Of a stretch of DNA of 64,000 nucleotides, positions 25,936 to 34,619 are shown piece by piece. A program made the translations under genes and the position numbers. The stretch is from positions 3,782,001-3,846,000 of the forward strand of contig NZ_CP113949.1 in the NCBI RefSeq assembly GCF_026810445.1, written 5' to 3'. The stretch is from Pseudomonas sp. BSw22131. GTDB lineage: Bacteria; Pseudomonadota; Gammaproteobacteria; Pseudomonadales; Pseudomonadaceae. A model generated the notes under the pieces. That model did no database searches and had not been told where the DNA came from. It saw only the letters and a program-made list of their open reading frames with translations. Position 1 is the stretch's first letter. Each line of letters opens with the position of its first letter.

Positions 25936-26499
25936 TCAGCCCTTTAGCGTGCTCTCGACGTGCCCGGCGAAGGCATTGATGATGCCTTGCAGGAACGGCC
26001 GCGTTTTCTCGTTCAACTTACCGTGTTCGTCGAAGAACGTGCCCGCGCCGCCCAAGTACGCTTCGGGTTGCTGCATGCACAGCACGTTGAGGAACACGAA
26101 CGACTGACGCAGGTGCTGGTTGGCGCCAAACCCGCCAATGGCGCCCGGTGATACGCTGACCACTGCCGCAGGCTTGGCGCTGCCCCAAGCGCTTTTGCCG
26201 TAGGGGCGCGAGCCGACGTCAATGGCGTTTTTCAGCGCCCCTGGAACGGATCGGTTGTATTCCGGTGTAACGAAGAGAAAGCCATCTGCGCCTTGCAGCT
26301 CCTGACGGAAACGAGTGTAGGACTCAGGTGGGGTCTCATGGTCGATGTCTTCGTTGTAAAGCGGCAGGTCGCCAATTTCGACAATCTTGAGTTTCAGGCT
26401 GCTGGGCGCGAGCTCGGCCATGGCGTTGGCTACTTTGCGGTTGATAGAGTCTTTTCTCAAGCTACCGACAATCACTGCAATCGTATGGACCTGGCTCAT
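25936..26499 (-). CDS. NADPH-dependent FMN reductase / quinone reductase family
   Basis: The 187-residue flavodoxin-like enzyme reduces FMN, quinones or metal ions such as chromate with NAD(P)H. It shows GSLRKDSINRKVANAM (phosphate-binding loop, about 12-27), the conserved FVTPEYNRSVPGALKNAIDV (about 76-95) and SPGAIGGFGANQHLRQSF, matching the ChrR/YieF/azoreductase group. It is cytosolic and usually a dimer or tetramer. It stands alone, convergent with apt. The precise substrate cannot be told from sequence. Confidence 0.9.
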   Translation of the reverse strand: MSQVHTIAVIVGSLRKDSINRKVANAMAELAPSSLKLKIVEIGDLPLYNEDIDHETPPESYTRFRQELQGADGFLFVTPEYNRSVPGALKNAIDVGSRPYGKSAWGSAKPAAVVSVSPGAIGGFGANQHLRQSFVFLNVLCMQQPEAYLGGAGTFFDEHGKLNEKTRPFLQGIINAFAGHVESTLKG

Positions 26500-26817
26500 T
26501 TACGTGTCTCTTGTGCTGATTGATGAGCTGACAGTTATAGATGAAACCCCGGATTTGTTCTGCTCAGAATGTGCGGTCATTCCCATCGGACTGGCCGATA
26601 GATGCTCCACCTGCCCCTGCGAACCCTGGAGACAAGATGGGCTCCGTGTATTTTTTTCACTGACGAAAACTACCCTTCAAATCGACGGTCTTAAGGCATA
26701 ACCGCGAGCAGGGCGACATATCTTTCAGACTTACCTTACGAGCGGCCGCAGATTGTCGGCGCGCAGTGGTACGATGCGAGTGAAAACGAGTAGTTATTTC
26801 CAGAGGTTACAAAGCAA
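26500..26817. other. Intergenic region between divergent genes
   Basis: No gene is supported here. The region separates the minus-strand FMN reductase from the plus-strand 70-residue protein and must hold both promoters. I did not find a strong sigma70 pair or a recognisable operator. The right end carries an AGAGG ribosome site at about 26802-26806. Confidence 0.5.
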
Positions 26818-27030
26818 ATGGCTTCAGTTCTAGTTGGACAATTTCATGCCAGAGACGCAGAAGGCCGCGTCTACCCTGTGCATGAGTTCCGCGAATCACA
26901 GCCTGTCGAGGCTGACGGCACGGAGCCTAAGTCCACCTATCGACTGGCAATTGGTGATCGCGTGAACCATCTTGGCGGCGATGATTTCGAGTTGCTTCAG
27001 TCTGGAACAAAGATCACGCGGGTTAGCTGA
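26818..27030 (+). CDS. Conserved small protein of unknown function
   Basis: A 70-residue, soluble, mixed alpha/beta protein beginning MASVLVGQFHARDAEGRVY and ending GDDFELLQSGTKITRVS. The pattern of alternating hydrophobic strands (VLVGQFHARD, TYRLAIGDRVNHL, FELLQSGTKITRV) suggests a small beta-sheet. The ribosome site AGAGG is well placed and codon use is normal for the core genome, so it looks real. I do not recognise a function. Its final codons AGC TGA form the first unit of the heptamer array that fills the space to the next gene. Confidence 0.75.
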   Translation: MASVLVGQFHARDAEGRVYPVHEFRESQPVEADGTEPKSTYRLAIGDRVNHLGGDDFELLQSGTKITRVS

Positions 27031-27176
27031 AAGCTGAAAGCGGATAGCTGCAAGCTGCAAGCTGCAAGCTGCAAGCTGCAAGCTGCAAGCTGCAACAAGG
27101 CTAGCGGAGTTACAGCCTTTAGCTTGAAGCTTGAAGCTTGAAGCCTGGATTTTGAAGCTTGAAACCCTCAGCTTTC
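27025..27176. repeat. Phased heptamer array between two convergent stop codons
   Basis: From 27025 the sequence reads in exact 7-base steps. There are two copies of AGCTGAA, AGCGGAT, then seven copies of AGCTGCA (27046-27094). A 26-base unrelated centre follows. The array then resumes with three copies of AGCTTGA (27121-27141), AGCCTGG, ATTTTGA, AGCTTGA, AACCCTC and AGCTTTC. Six of every seven bases in the left half can pair with the right half (CAAGCT with AGCTTG), giving a long stem with a regular G-A mismatch. It may act as a two-way terminator. Confidence 0.9.
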
Positions 27177-27749
27177 AGACGACCCGTCGTCATCAAAAAT
27201 CAGATACCAAAAAATCGCCACTTCTTCACTTGTCGGATCGATCGCGCGATACAGCAGATGGTCGACCCCTCCCACGATAAATCCGTAGCTCTCATAGAGT
27301 CGGCATGCGGCCGGATTGTTGTTCTGGGTTTCCAGCATGATGCCGGGAAGGTTGCGTTTGCGGCTCCAGAACTGCGCCACGTTTAGCAATGAACGGGCAA
27401 CGCCATTGCGCCTTGCCGTCGCATCCACTGCCAGTTCGTCGACGTGCGCAAAACCGTTCCAGTGCGTGCTCAGCACAATATGCCCTACCGCCTCCTCGCC
27501 GATCCATGCCACCAACACGGTGCTGTCTGTGCGATCCCGATAGTCGCAAAACTCTTGCGAATCGATGCCGTAGTTTTTCACATAAGGCTCGACTGAATCG
27601 ATGCGCCACTGTGCGACCGGCTTGCCGATCTGCACGTGTGCGTAGCCGCTGACCGTGAAGGTAAATTCGCTGTTGAGGATGTAGTCCTCAAAACATTCGT
27701 CAGCAACACGAACACTTAGCACAGGAGGTGCGGCGGGAGAGTCAGTCAT
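27168..27749 (-). CDS. GNAT acetyltransferase, streptothricin acetyltransferase (SatA)-like
   Basis: The start at 27749 (193 residues, MTDSPAAPPVLS) is preferred over an upstream in-frame ATG at 27806. The GNAT core is clear: VAWIGEEAVGHIVLSTHWNG (strands 2-4), VDELAVDATARRNGVARSLL (acetyl-CoA pyrophosphate loop R-R-N-G-V-A), then GIMLETQNNNPAACRLYESY and GFIVGGVDHLLY. The C-terminal EEVAIFWYLIF and the GVDxLLY motif match, from memory, streptothricin acetyltransferases such as Bacillus SatA. Such enzymes inactivate streptothricin by acetylating its beta-lysine. The resistance phenotype is not demonstrated here; many homologues have unknown substrates. Its stop codon lies inside the right edge of the heptamer array. 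Confidence 0.82.
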   Translation of the reverse strand: MTDSPAAPPVLSVRVADECFEDYILNSEFTFTVSGYAHVQIGKPVAQWRIDSVEPYVKNYGIDSQEFCDYRDRTDSTVLVAWIGEEAVGHIVLSTHWNGFAHVDELAVDATARRNGVARSLLNVAQFWSRKRNLPGIMLETQNNNPAACRLYESYGFIVGGVDHLLYRAIDPTSEEVAIFWYLIFDDDGSSES

Positions 27750-27814
27750 GTCGGGCCTGCACCGTCGATGAGTGGAGAGGATCAGTAAGGAGGCGCGCCC
27801 AGGCACGCCATTCC

Positions 27815-28579
27815 TCAGGCTGAAGTGGCTTGCTGCCGGGCTTCAAGCAATTGCACCCACAGCGCGGGAGCGCCAGCGGATTTGGTGATGACCGTCATGC
27901 GTGCCTCGTGCTCGGCCATTTCGCTGTCACTGGCCCGAATGATCGGGCCCGGCGTGCGATTGGCAATCCGGCGAACCTCGCTGGGACGGTCAGCCCCGCC
28001 CTCGCCGTCATTGTTGCCGGCCAGGGACAGCGTGGTCTGACCACCTGTCATCGCCAGATAGACGTCCGCCAGGATCTCGGAGTCGAGCAACGCGCCGTGC
28101 AACTCACGCCCGGAGTTGTCGACGCCATAGCGCTTGCACAGCGCATCGAGGCTGTTACGTTGCCCCGGATGCCGCTCGCGGGCCATGGCCAGGGTGTCGA
28201 GCACGGTGCAGTAAGTGGTGATATCGGTGCGGTCGGTCTGACCGATCAGCGCAAATTCGTTGTTGATGAAGCCAACGTCGAACGCTGCGTTATGGATGAC
28301 CAGTTGCGCGCCTTTGACGAACTCGAAAAATTCGTCTGCAACCTCGGCAAAGCGTGGTTTGCCAATCAGGAACTCATCGGTAATGCCGTGGACGCCAATG
28401 GCGCCTTCGTCACTCTCACGGTCCGGTTGCAGGTACACATGGAAATGGCGCCCGGTAAGGCGTCGGCCAATCAGCTCGACACAACCGATCTCGATGACCC
28501 GGTGACCATCGGTCACGGGCATGCCGGTGGTCTCGGTATCGAGGACTATTTTTCGTTCAAGGGTGTTTTGTACAGTCAT
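27815..28579 (-). CDS. dnaQ: DNA polymerase III epsilon subunit (3'-5' proofreading exonuclease)
   Basis: The 254-residue protein has the DEDDh exonuclease motifs. Exo I is IVLDTETTGMP (about 11-21), Exo II contains HNAAFDVGFINNEF (about 97-110), and Exo III is near HGALLDSEILADVYL (His and Asp, about 160-174). The last 60 residues, after a flexible linker, include the region that binds the polymerase alpha subunit (EHEARMTVI and ALWVQLLE). It proofreads newly made DNA. It is codirectional with rnhA, as in E. coli where the two are divergent neighbours and in Pseudomonas where they are adjacent; a REP element lies between. Confidence 0.96.
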   Translation of the reverse strand: MTVQNTLERKIVLDTETTGMPVTDGHRVIEIGCVELIGRRLTGRHFHVYLQPDRESDEGAIGVHGITDEFLIGKPRFAEVADEFFEFVKGAQLVIHNAAFDVGFINNEFALIGQTDRTDITTYCTVLDTLAMARERHPGQRNSLDALCKRYGVDNSGRELHGALLDSEILADVYLAMTGGQTTLSLAGNNDGEGGADRPSEVRRIANRTPGPIIRASDSEMAEHEARMTVITKSAGAPALWVQLLEARQQATSA

Positions 28580-28636
28580 TGCTTACCGCCTCAACGTCAG
28601 GCGCGGATATTAGCATGGGTCAATCGGGTCTCGCCC

Positions 28637-28724
28637 CTGTGGCAGGGACCTTGCTCGCGATAGCGATATACCTGTCATGAGCTCGGTGGCAGGCAAATCG
28701 CAATCGAGGGCAAGCGCGGTCCCA
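28637..28724. repeat. REP doublet between rnhA and dnaQ
   Basis: A left arm TGGCAGGGACCTTGCTCGCGA and an inverted right arm around CGAGGGCAAGCGCGGTCCCA form an imperfect REPIN-like pair. The sequence differs somewhat from the GTAGGAGCG family elsewhere in the window. Confidence 0.65.
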
Positions 28725-28732
28725 AGAGGCGA

Positions 28733-29185
28733 TCAGCCGCGCTTGATACCGCGTACCTCATCAACGCCACGATTGGCCAGCTGATCCGCGCGCTCGTTGC
28801 CGGGGTGTCCGATGTGACCGCGAACCCATTGCCAGCTCACTTTGTGGCGATTGACCTGCTCGTCAAGCAGTTGCCAGAGATCGGCATTTTTGACCGGCTC
28901 CTTGGCGGCGGTTTTCCAGCCACGTTTTTTCCAGTTGGGCATCCATTCGGTGATGCCCTTCATCACGTACTGGGAGTCCGTGACGAGAGTGACTTCACAG
29001 GAGCGTTTCAACTCTTCAAGACCGCGAATGGCACCGGTCAGCTCCATGCGGTTATTGGTGGTATTGGCTTCCCCACCCCACAGTTCCTTCTCCACGCCCT
29101 TGCACACCAGCAACGCGCCCCAGCCACCGGGGCCAGGGTTGCCTTTGCAGGCGCCGTCTGAGAAGAGTTCAACGGTTTCACTCAT
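28733..29185 (-). CDS. rnhA: Ribonuclease HI
   Basis: The 150-residue enzyme cuts RNA in RNA-DNA hybrids. Catalytic acidic residues are visible in [17 protein letters not shown] (first Asp), [15 protein letters not shown] (Glu), [14 protein letters not shown] (second Asp) and [10 protein letters not shown] (fourth Asp). The basic protrusion KKRGWKTA helps bind the hybrid. The start is the ATG at 29185, preceded by GGAAAG seven bases away, rather than the ATG at 29200. Confidence 0.96.
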   Translation of the reverse strand: MSETVELFSDGACKGNPGPGGWGALLVCKGVEKELWGGEANTTNNRMELTGAIRGLEELKRSCEVTLVTDSQYVMKGITEWMPNWKKRGWKTAAKEPVKNADLWQLLDEQVNRHKVSWQWVRGHIGHPGNERADQLANRGVDEVRGIKRG

Positions 29186-29259
29186 GACAACTTTCCACAC
29201 ATTTAGGGGGCTTCTCGGCGTCTGGGCCGACTTTCAAAGTTGGGCGCTGCATCACGGCT

Positions 29260-30018
29260 TCAAGGCTCGGGACTGCGCCGATTGACCTTGGCCATCGGCA
29301 ACGGCAGCAATTGGCCCATGGGCTCGCGCCGGGGCATGCGCAGGGGCCGTAACCCGACCACCAGTTTACGAGCCACCAGCACGTAGAAACCCGCTCCCGG
29401 ACTTTGCCAGCCGTCACCCAGACGTTCGAGACCTGCCAGACGTTGCTGCCAGGCCGGCGAAGCAAGCGGCGGACGATAGCACCCGAAGCGGCGTTTCTCC
29501 AGCGCAAAGCCCAGCAGGTTCAGCCAGTCACCGACCCGGGAAGGCGAGATACAGCGCGCCCGGCGCAAGCCATCGCGGGCGAACAAATGACGGATGCCCC
29601 ACGTGCTCCATGGATTGATCCCGACGATCAGCAAATGACCGCCCGGCCTCACACTGCTCGCGGCCTCGCGCAGCAGACCGTGCGGCGAAAGGCAAAAATC
29701 CAACCCGTGCTGCATGACCACGACGTCGGCTGCATGCTCGCTCAACGGCCACGCTTGTTCTTCACAGACGATTTCGACCCCCGGCAGCGGCGCACCCAGT
29801 CGCACGTTGCGCTGGACCTGCTTGGCAGCGGGTGGCGTCTCGGCCGAGGGACCGTAATGCACCAGATACCCCCCAAAAAACCGCTCCAACTCTTGTTCGA
29901 GCACGCGTTTTTCTTCTTCCAGCAACAACTGCCCGAGCGGCCCGGACAGCCAGTCACGCGCCGAGCTGATCAGCTCAAGCCATTCGGGATCGGCCTGGGC
30001 AAACGCTTCATCGGTCAT
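29260..30018 (-). CDS. Class I SAM-dependent methyltransferase (unknown substrate)
   Basis: The start at 30018 (252 residues, MTDEAFAQADPEWLEL) has GGAGA seven bases upstream. The methyltransferase fold is indicated by DVVVMQHGLDFCLSPHGLL (motif around strand 4) and RPGGHLLIVGINPWSTWGI (strand 5). It continues with a partly conserved C-terminal lobe ending in VNRRSPEP. From memory, the equivalent gene in P. aeruginosa is also found between rnhA and gloB and is annotated only as a methyltransferase-domain protein. It is divergent from gloB, 90 bp apart. The target is not known. Confidence 0.85.
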   Translation of the reverse strand: MTDEAFAQADPEWLELISSARDWLSGPLGQLLLEEEKRVLEQELERFFGGYLVHYGPSAETPPAAKQVQRNVRLGAPLPGVEIVCEEQAWPLSEHAADVVVMQHGLDFCLSPHGLLREAASSVRPGGHLLIVGINPWSTWGIRHLFARDGLRRARCISPSRVGDWLNLLGFALEKRRFGCYRPPLASPAWQQRLAGLERLGDGWQSPGAGFYVLVARKLVVGLRPLRMPRREPMGQLLPLPMAKVNRRSPEP

Positions 30019-30108
30019 TTGCGGTCTCCATGAGTGATCTCGCGAGTGATGCTCGCCTGGAACGTATTGAAACTTTAAGATGCATTTTTGTTTACAGCGA
30101 GGCGCGCC

Positions 30109-30888
30109 ATGATACAGGTCCAAGCCCTTCCCGCTTTCTCCGACAACTACATCTGGTTGTTACAGGATTCGACCACTCAACACTGCGCGGTAGTTGATCC
30201 GGGTGATGCGGGGCCGGTGCTGACGTGGCTTGCGCAAAACCCTGGCTGGCAACTGACCGACATTCTGGTCACGCACCACCACGCAGATCATACGGGGGGC
30301 GTCGAACAGCTTAAAAAGGTCAGCGGCGCCAAGGTGTACGGGCCCGCCGCAGAGAACACGCCAGTGCGCGACGTGTCGCTCGACGATAACGATCAGTTAA
30401 CCGTACTCGGCCTGACCTTCGGCGTCTACGCGGTGCCGGGCCATACGCTGGGCCACATTGCTTTCTATCATGCTGACCCGCAGGCACCTCTGTTGTTTTG
30501 CGGAGACACCTTGTTTGCCGCAGGTTGCGGGCGATTGTTCGAAGGCACGCCTGAACAGATGCACCGCTCCCTCGGACGACTCGCTGAGCTGCCCGACAAT
30601 ACACTCGTTTATTGCGCCCACGAATACACGCTGAGCAACCTGCGGTTTGCAGTAGCGGTGGAGCCTGCCAACCCCGATGTGCTCCAGCGCTTTGACGACG
30701 TGACCCGACTTCGCAACGAGAACCGCATCAGCCTGCCTTCCAATCTGGCGCTGGAACGCAAGACGAACCCCTTCTTGCGGGTCGACATACCGGCGGTCAA
30801 GGAAAAAGCGGACGAACGGAGTGGCACCGATAACCGCACACCTGTGGCGGTATTTGCGACCCTGCGCGGCTGGAAAGATAAGTTCTAA
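30109..30888 (+). CDS. gloB: Hydroxyacylglutathione hydrolase (glyoxalase II)
   Basis: The 259-residue metallo-beta-lactamase-fold enzyme hydrolyses S-lactoylglutathione to lactate and glutathione, the second step in methylglyoxal detoxification. The binuclear metal site is [10 protein letters not shown] (about 52-61), with further ligands in PGHTLGH (about 110) and [18 protein letters not shown] (Asp, about 129). The substrate region includes [13 protein letters not shown]. The start is the ATG at 30109 ([16 protein letters not shown]), matching the family N-terminus; an upstream ATG at 30088 is less likely. Confidence 0.96.
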   Translation: MIQVQALPAFSDNYIWLLQDSTTQHCAVVDPGDAGPVLTWLAQNPGWQLTDILVTHHHADHTGGVEQLKKVSGAKVYGPAAENTPVRDVSLDDNDQLTVLGLTFGVYAVPGHTLGHIAFYHADPQAPLLFCGDTLFAAGCGRLFEGTPEQMHRSLGRLAELPDNTLVYCAHEYTLSNLRFAVAVEPANPDVLQRFDDVTRLRNENRISLPSNLALERKTNPFLRVDIPAVKEKADERSGTDNRTPVAVFATLRGWKDKF

Positions 30889-30987
30889 AGTGAGGGCGGA
30901 TTGGTCCAGAAATTCTGAAAGGTTGACCGTTGTTAAGACGCTTTCTAGAATCGCCCGACATTTTCGACTGGAACTATCCCCCAGCCA

Positions 30988-32601
30988 ATGTCGTCATCTA
31001 TACGCAGAACCTTTAATACCGACGCATTGACTCGGTTGGCCCAAGCGATCGCGGTTGTCGCGAGCGCTACTTTGGCAGGCTGCCAGACCACCAGCAGTCT
31101 GGAGTCTCGCAGCGCCACCCCGGCACCGAATCTCGCAGCTAAAATCAAGCAACAACCCGTTTTCCTCGCCCGCAAACCGACTCCGCAGACGCCGCCACAC
31201 GACGTCTGGGAGCGTATGCGTGAAGGCTTCCAGTTGCAGGGCGGCAACGACCTCAACCCGCGCATCGAGCAACAGCGCCTGTGGTACGCCAACAATCCTT
31301 CCTTCCTGGAAACCGCAGGCGAGCGTGGCAGCCTGTACATGCACTACATCGTCGAGCGTCTCGAAGAGCGCAACATGCCGCTGGAGCTGGCGCTGCTGCC
31401 TGTTATCGAAAGCGCCTACAACCCGATGGCCCTGTCGCGCAGTGATGCGGCCGGGATCTGGCAGTTCATCCCGTCCACCGGCCGTTATTTCAACCTGCGC
31501 CAAACCAATTTCTACGATGGCCGCCGAGATATCACGGCGTCCACCACCGCAGCGCTGGATTACCTGACCAAGCTCCACGATATGTTCAATGGCGACTGGT
31601 TGCTGGCACTGGCGGCCTATAACGCAGGCGAAGGCACCGTCAGCCGCGCCATCGAGCGCAACGATAAGCTGAACCTGCCCACTGACTACTGGAACCTGCC
31701 GTTGCCGCAGGAAACCCGCGATTACGTGCCCAAGCTGCTGGCGCTGTCGCAGGTAGTGATGTCGCCCGAGGCGTACGGAGTCAACCTCAACCCGATCGCC
31801 AACAAGCCGTATTTTCAGGTCGTCGAACTCAACCAGCGCATGGACCTGTCCAAGGTCGCCGCGATGGCCAACATTGATGAAGACGAACTGATCCAGCTCA
31901 ATCCCGCCTTCAAAAAACGGCTGACCATTGATGGCCCGCAACACCTGTTGGTGCCGACTTCCAAGTCGCAGTTGCTGACCACCAGCCTTTCGAACATGAA
32001 GCCGGAAGAGCTGATCGACTGGCAGCAATATCGAGTCCGACGCGGCGACAGCCTGGCCAGCATTGCCAGTCGCTATAAAGTGTCGGCCAACACGATCAGG
32101 GATTTGAACAAGCTGCCCGGCAACCGCGTCAAGCCCGGTCAGGCGATTACGATTCCGGTGCAGCCGGGTATTAAAATGGCGCTCCCTGTGTTCGAGGAAG
32201 TGGCCGAAGTTGACGAGAAGCCCGTCCGCACGCGTGCTTACAAGGTCAAGAAAGGCGACAACTTGATCCAGATCGCGAAACTCAACAAGGTTGACGTCAA
32301 GGACCTGCAGCACTGGAACAAACTGTCCGGGCAAAATCTCAAGGTCGGTCAGACCTTGATCATGCAAGACAACAGCAAACCCGCCAAGGCCGCAATCAGC
32401 ACGCGTGCCATTGCCAGCAAAGGCACCAGCAGCAAAGAAGCCGACCAGAAATCCATGCAGTACAAAATCCAGAAAGGCGACTCGCTGTATCTGGTCGCCA
32501 AACGGTTCAATGTCGAGATGCAGCACCTCAAGCGCTGGAACCCGCGCAGTGGTCAGGCGTTGAAGCCAGGCCAGACCTTGACGGTTTACCTGCCGCATTG
32601 A
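30988..32601 (+). CDS. mltD: Membrane-bound lytic murein transglycosylase D
   Basis: The 537-residue lipoprotein has a signal sequence ending in the lipobox TLAGC (cysteine near residue 32). Its SLT (Slt-type lysozyme-like) catalytic domain contains PVIESAYNPMALSRSDAAGIW (catalytic Glu, about 140), ALAAYNAGEGTV and YVPKLLAL. Three LysM domains follow (RVRRGDSLASIASRYKV about 350, KVKKGDNLIQIAKLNKV about 418, KIQKGDSLYLVAKRFNV about 490) and bind peptidoglycan. It cleaves glycan strands to 1,6-anhydromuramyl ends in the periplasm, anchored at the outer membrane. The position next to gloB is conserved in Pseudomonas. Confidence 0.95.
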   Translation: MSSSIRRTFNTDALTRLAQAIAVVASATLAGCQTTSSLESRSATPAPNLAAKIKQQPVFLARKPTPQTPPHDVWERMREGFQLQGGNDLNPRIEQQRLWYANNPSFLETAGERGSLYMHYIVERLEERNMPLELALLPVIESAYNPMALSRSDAAGIWQFIPSTGRYFNLRQTNFYDGRRDITASTTAALDYLTKLHDMFNGDWLLALAAYNAGEGTVSRAIERNDKLNLPTDYWNLPLPQETRDYVPKLLALSQVVMSPEAYGVNLNPIANKPYFQVVELNQRMDLSKVAAMANIDEDELIQLNPAFKKRLTIDGPQHLLVPTSKSQLLTTSLSNMKPEELIDWQQYRVRRGDSLASIASRYKVSANTIRDLNKLPGNRVKPGQAITIPVQPGIKMALPVFEEVAEVDEKPVRTRAYKVKKGDNLIQIAKLNKVDVKDLQHWNKLSGQNLKVGQTLIMQDNSKPAKAAISTRAIASKGTSSKEADQKSMQYKIQKGDSLYLVAKRFNVEMQHLKRWNPRSGQALKPGQTLTVYLPH

Positions 32602-32625
32602 TGTGGAAAGTTAAACCGCACGATG

Positions 32626-32705
32626 TGTAGGAGCCAACTTGTTGGCGAGAGTTTGATTCGGTGTATCAGATACATCGCCTCGCTAAACACGTTCGCTCCT
32701 ACAGG
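32626..32705. repeat. REPIN (inverted REP pair) after mltD
   Basis: The left arm TGTAGGAGCCAACTTGTTGGCGAGAG and the right arm CTCGCTAAACACGTTCGCTCCTACA face each other across about 28 bases. They form a REP doublet between mltD and the peptide transporter operon. Confidence 0.8.
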
Positions 32706-32789
32706 TAATCGATACCTGCCCTGACGACTCTTTTTCCAACCGATACAAGCTGTTACTGTGACCGACCGCTGCCTGGATCGAACCTTGAT

Positions 32790-34619
32790 TTGATACGCCC
32801 TTGCCTGCTGATCCTCAGCCTGGCCTTGAGCTCGACAGCCACCGCGACCATCAGCGAAAGCCACGGTTACGCACAGTTCGGCACCCTCAAGTACCCGGCC
32901 AGTTTTACGCACTTCGACTGGGTCAATCCCGAGGCGCCGAAGGCTGGCACCTTGCGAATGATGGCCTTCGGTAACTTCGATACCCTCAACCCGTACACCT
33001 TCAAGGGCAGCAGCCCGATCTCCACGCCCAATTTCGGTCAGTACGGCGTCAGTGAGTTGAACGAACCACTGATGGTGGGCACGGGCCAGTACGATCCCTC
33101 CGGTGATGAACCAACGTCCAGCTATGGCCTGATCGCCAAATCCGTCGAATACAGCGAGGACCGCAGCTGGGTGGTGTTCAACCTGCGTCCCGAAGCCCTC
33201 TTTCACGATGGCAAGCCGATTACTGCGTATGACGTCGCGTTTTCCTACAGAACGCTGCTCAAAGACGGTCATCCGCAATACCGCACCGCGCTGCAAGAAG
33301 TGCAACGGGTGGACATCCTCAACCGCCACCGCATTCGTTTCGTGCTCAAGCGAAGCGGCAACCCATTGTTGATACTGCGGCTGGGCGAACTGCCCGTCTT
33401 GCCTCAGCACTACTGGAAAAACCGCGACTTCAAGGCCACCACGTTCGAGCCGCCGCTGGGCAGCGGGCCGTACCGGATCACACAGGTACGTCCGGGACGC
33501 AGTCTGGTGTTTGAGCGAGTCAAGGATTACTGGGGCAAAGACCTGCCGGTCAACCGAGGCAAGTACAACTTCAACCGTGTCGAGGTCGAGTTCTACCGTG
33601 ACGCCGATGTGGCGTTCGAGGCATTCAAGGCGGGCGAGTTTGATATCTACATCGAACACCAGGCAAAGAACTGGTCCACGGGCTATGACTTTCCGGCAGT
33701 GGCCAACGGCAGCGTGATCAAGGCGCAGATCACCCACAAGATTCCGACACAAACCCAAGGCCTGTTCATGAACACCCGTCGCACGACCTTCGCCGACGTG
33801 AAGGTACGCGAAGCGCTGGGCTTGATGTTCAACTTCGAGTGGACCAACCGCACGCTGTTCAACGACGCCTACAAGCGCTCGACGAGCTATTACCCCAACA
33901 GCGAATTTTCGGCGACCGAATTGCCCGCTGGTCGTGAGTTCCTGACGCTGGCGCCGTACCGCGAACAATTACCGCCCAGCCTCTTCACCCAGCCCTTCAA
34001 CGTGTCTAAAACCGACGGCGGCGGTATCCCGCGGGACACCATGCGCAAGGCGCTGGGGCTGTTCGCCGATGCGGGCTGGAAGTATGCCGACGGGCATCTG
34101 GCCGGCAGCAACGGCCAGCCGTTGCGTTTCGAAATACTCTTGGTCAACCCCAACCTCGAACGAATCCTGCAGCCTTACATCGAAGACCTCACGCGTATCG
34201 GCATTGATGCGAGGCTGCGCACTGTCGACCGCGCGCAATACAAACAGCGTCTGGACCAGTTCGATTTCGACATGATTCTGATGACCCTGAACCAGACCCT
34301 GAGCCCTGGCCTTGAACAATGGCAGTACTTCCACTCAAGCCAGGCCAGCATCAGAGGCAGCAAAAACTACGCGGGCATCGCCAATCCGGTGGTGGATAAC
34401 CTGCTCAATCAATTGCTGGCTGCCAAAACCCGGGACGACCAGGTTGCCGCAACCAAAGCACTGGACCGGGTCCTGCTCTGGCAGCACTACATGATCCCCA
34501 ACTGGTACCTCAACAATCACCGTCTGGCGTACCACAACCGGTTCGCCATGGTCACCACCCCGCCCTACACCCTGGGCCTGCGTGCGTGGTGGCTCAAGCC
34601 TTCGGAGAAACCCCAATGA
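32790..34619 (+). CDS. Peptide ABC transporter substrate-binding protein (first of two)
   Basis: The 609-residue periplasmic binding protein belongs to SBP family 5 (YejA-like). The signal peptide is MIRPCLLILSLALSSTATA with cleavage near residue 20. The mature part begins with the YejA hallmark YAQFGTLKYPASFTHFDWVNP, with PNPYT-type LNPYTFKGSSP following, and includes the family segment RPEALFHDGKPITAYDV. The only start compatible with this signal peptide is TTG at 32790; no strong ribosome site is seen, so the start is uncertain. It is the first gene of a five-gene operon and overlaps the next binding-protein gene by four bases (ATGA). Confidence 0.88.
   Translation: MIRPCLLILSLALSSTATATISESHGYAQFGTLKYPASFTHFDWVNPEAPKAGTLRMMAFGNFDTLNPYTFKGSSPISTPNFGQYGVSELNEPLMVGTGQYDPSGDEPTSSYGLIAKSVEYSEDRSWVVFNLRPEALFHDGKPITAYDVAFSYRTLLKDGHPQYRTALQEVQRVDILNRHRIRFVLKRSGNPLLILRLGELPVLPQHYWKNRDFKATTFEPPLGSGPYRITQVRPGRSLVFERVKDYWGKDLPVNRGKYNFNRVEVEFYRDADVAFEAFKAGEFDIYIEHQAKNWSTGYDFPAVANGSVIKAQITHKIPTQTQGLFMNTRRTTFADVKVREALGLMFNFEWTNRTLFNDAYKRSTSYYPNSEFSATELPAGREFLTLAPYREQLPPSLFTQPFNVSKTDGGGIPRDTMRKALGLFADAGWKYADGHLAGSNGQPLRFEILLVNPNLERILQPYIEDLTRIGIDARLRTVDRAQYKQRLDQFDFDMILMTLNQTLSPGLEQWQYFHSSQASIRGSKNYAGIANPVVDNLLNQLLAAKTRDDQVAATKALDRVLLWQHYMIPNWYLNNHRLAYHNRFAMVTTPPYTLGLRAWWLKPSEKPQ

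Noticed and set aside
27025..27176. CRISPR array
   Set aside because: Repeat units are seven bases long and directly adjoining without spacers, and no cas genes are present.
30994..32598. A 534-codon minus-strand frame opposite mltD
   Set aside because: mltD has a lipobox, an SLT domain and three LysM repeats. The opposite frame is a mirror of that codon pattern and has no coherent motifs.
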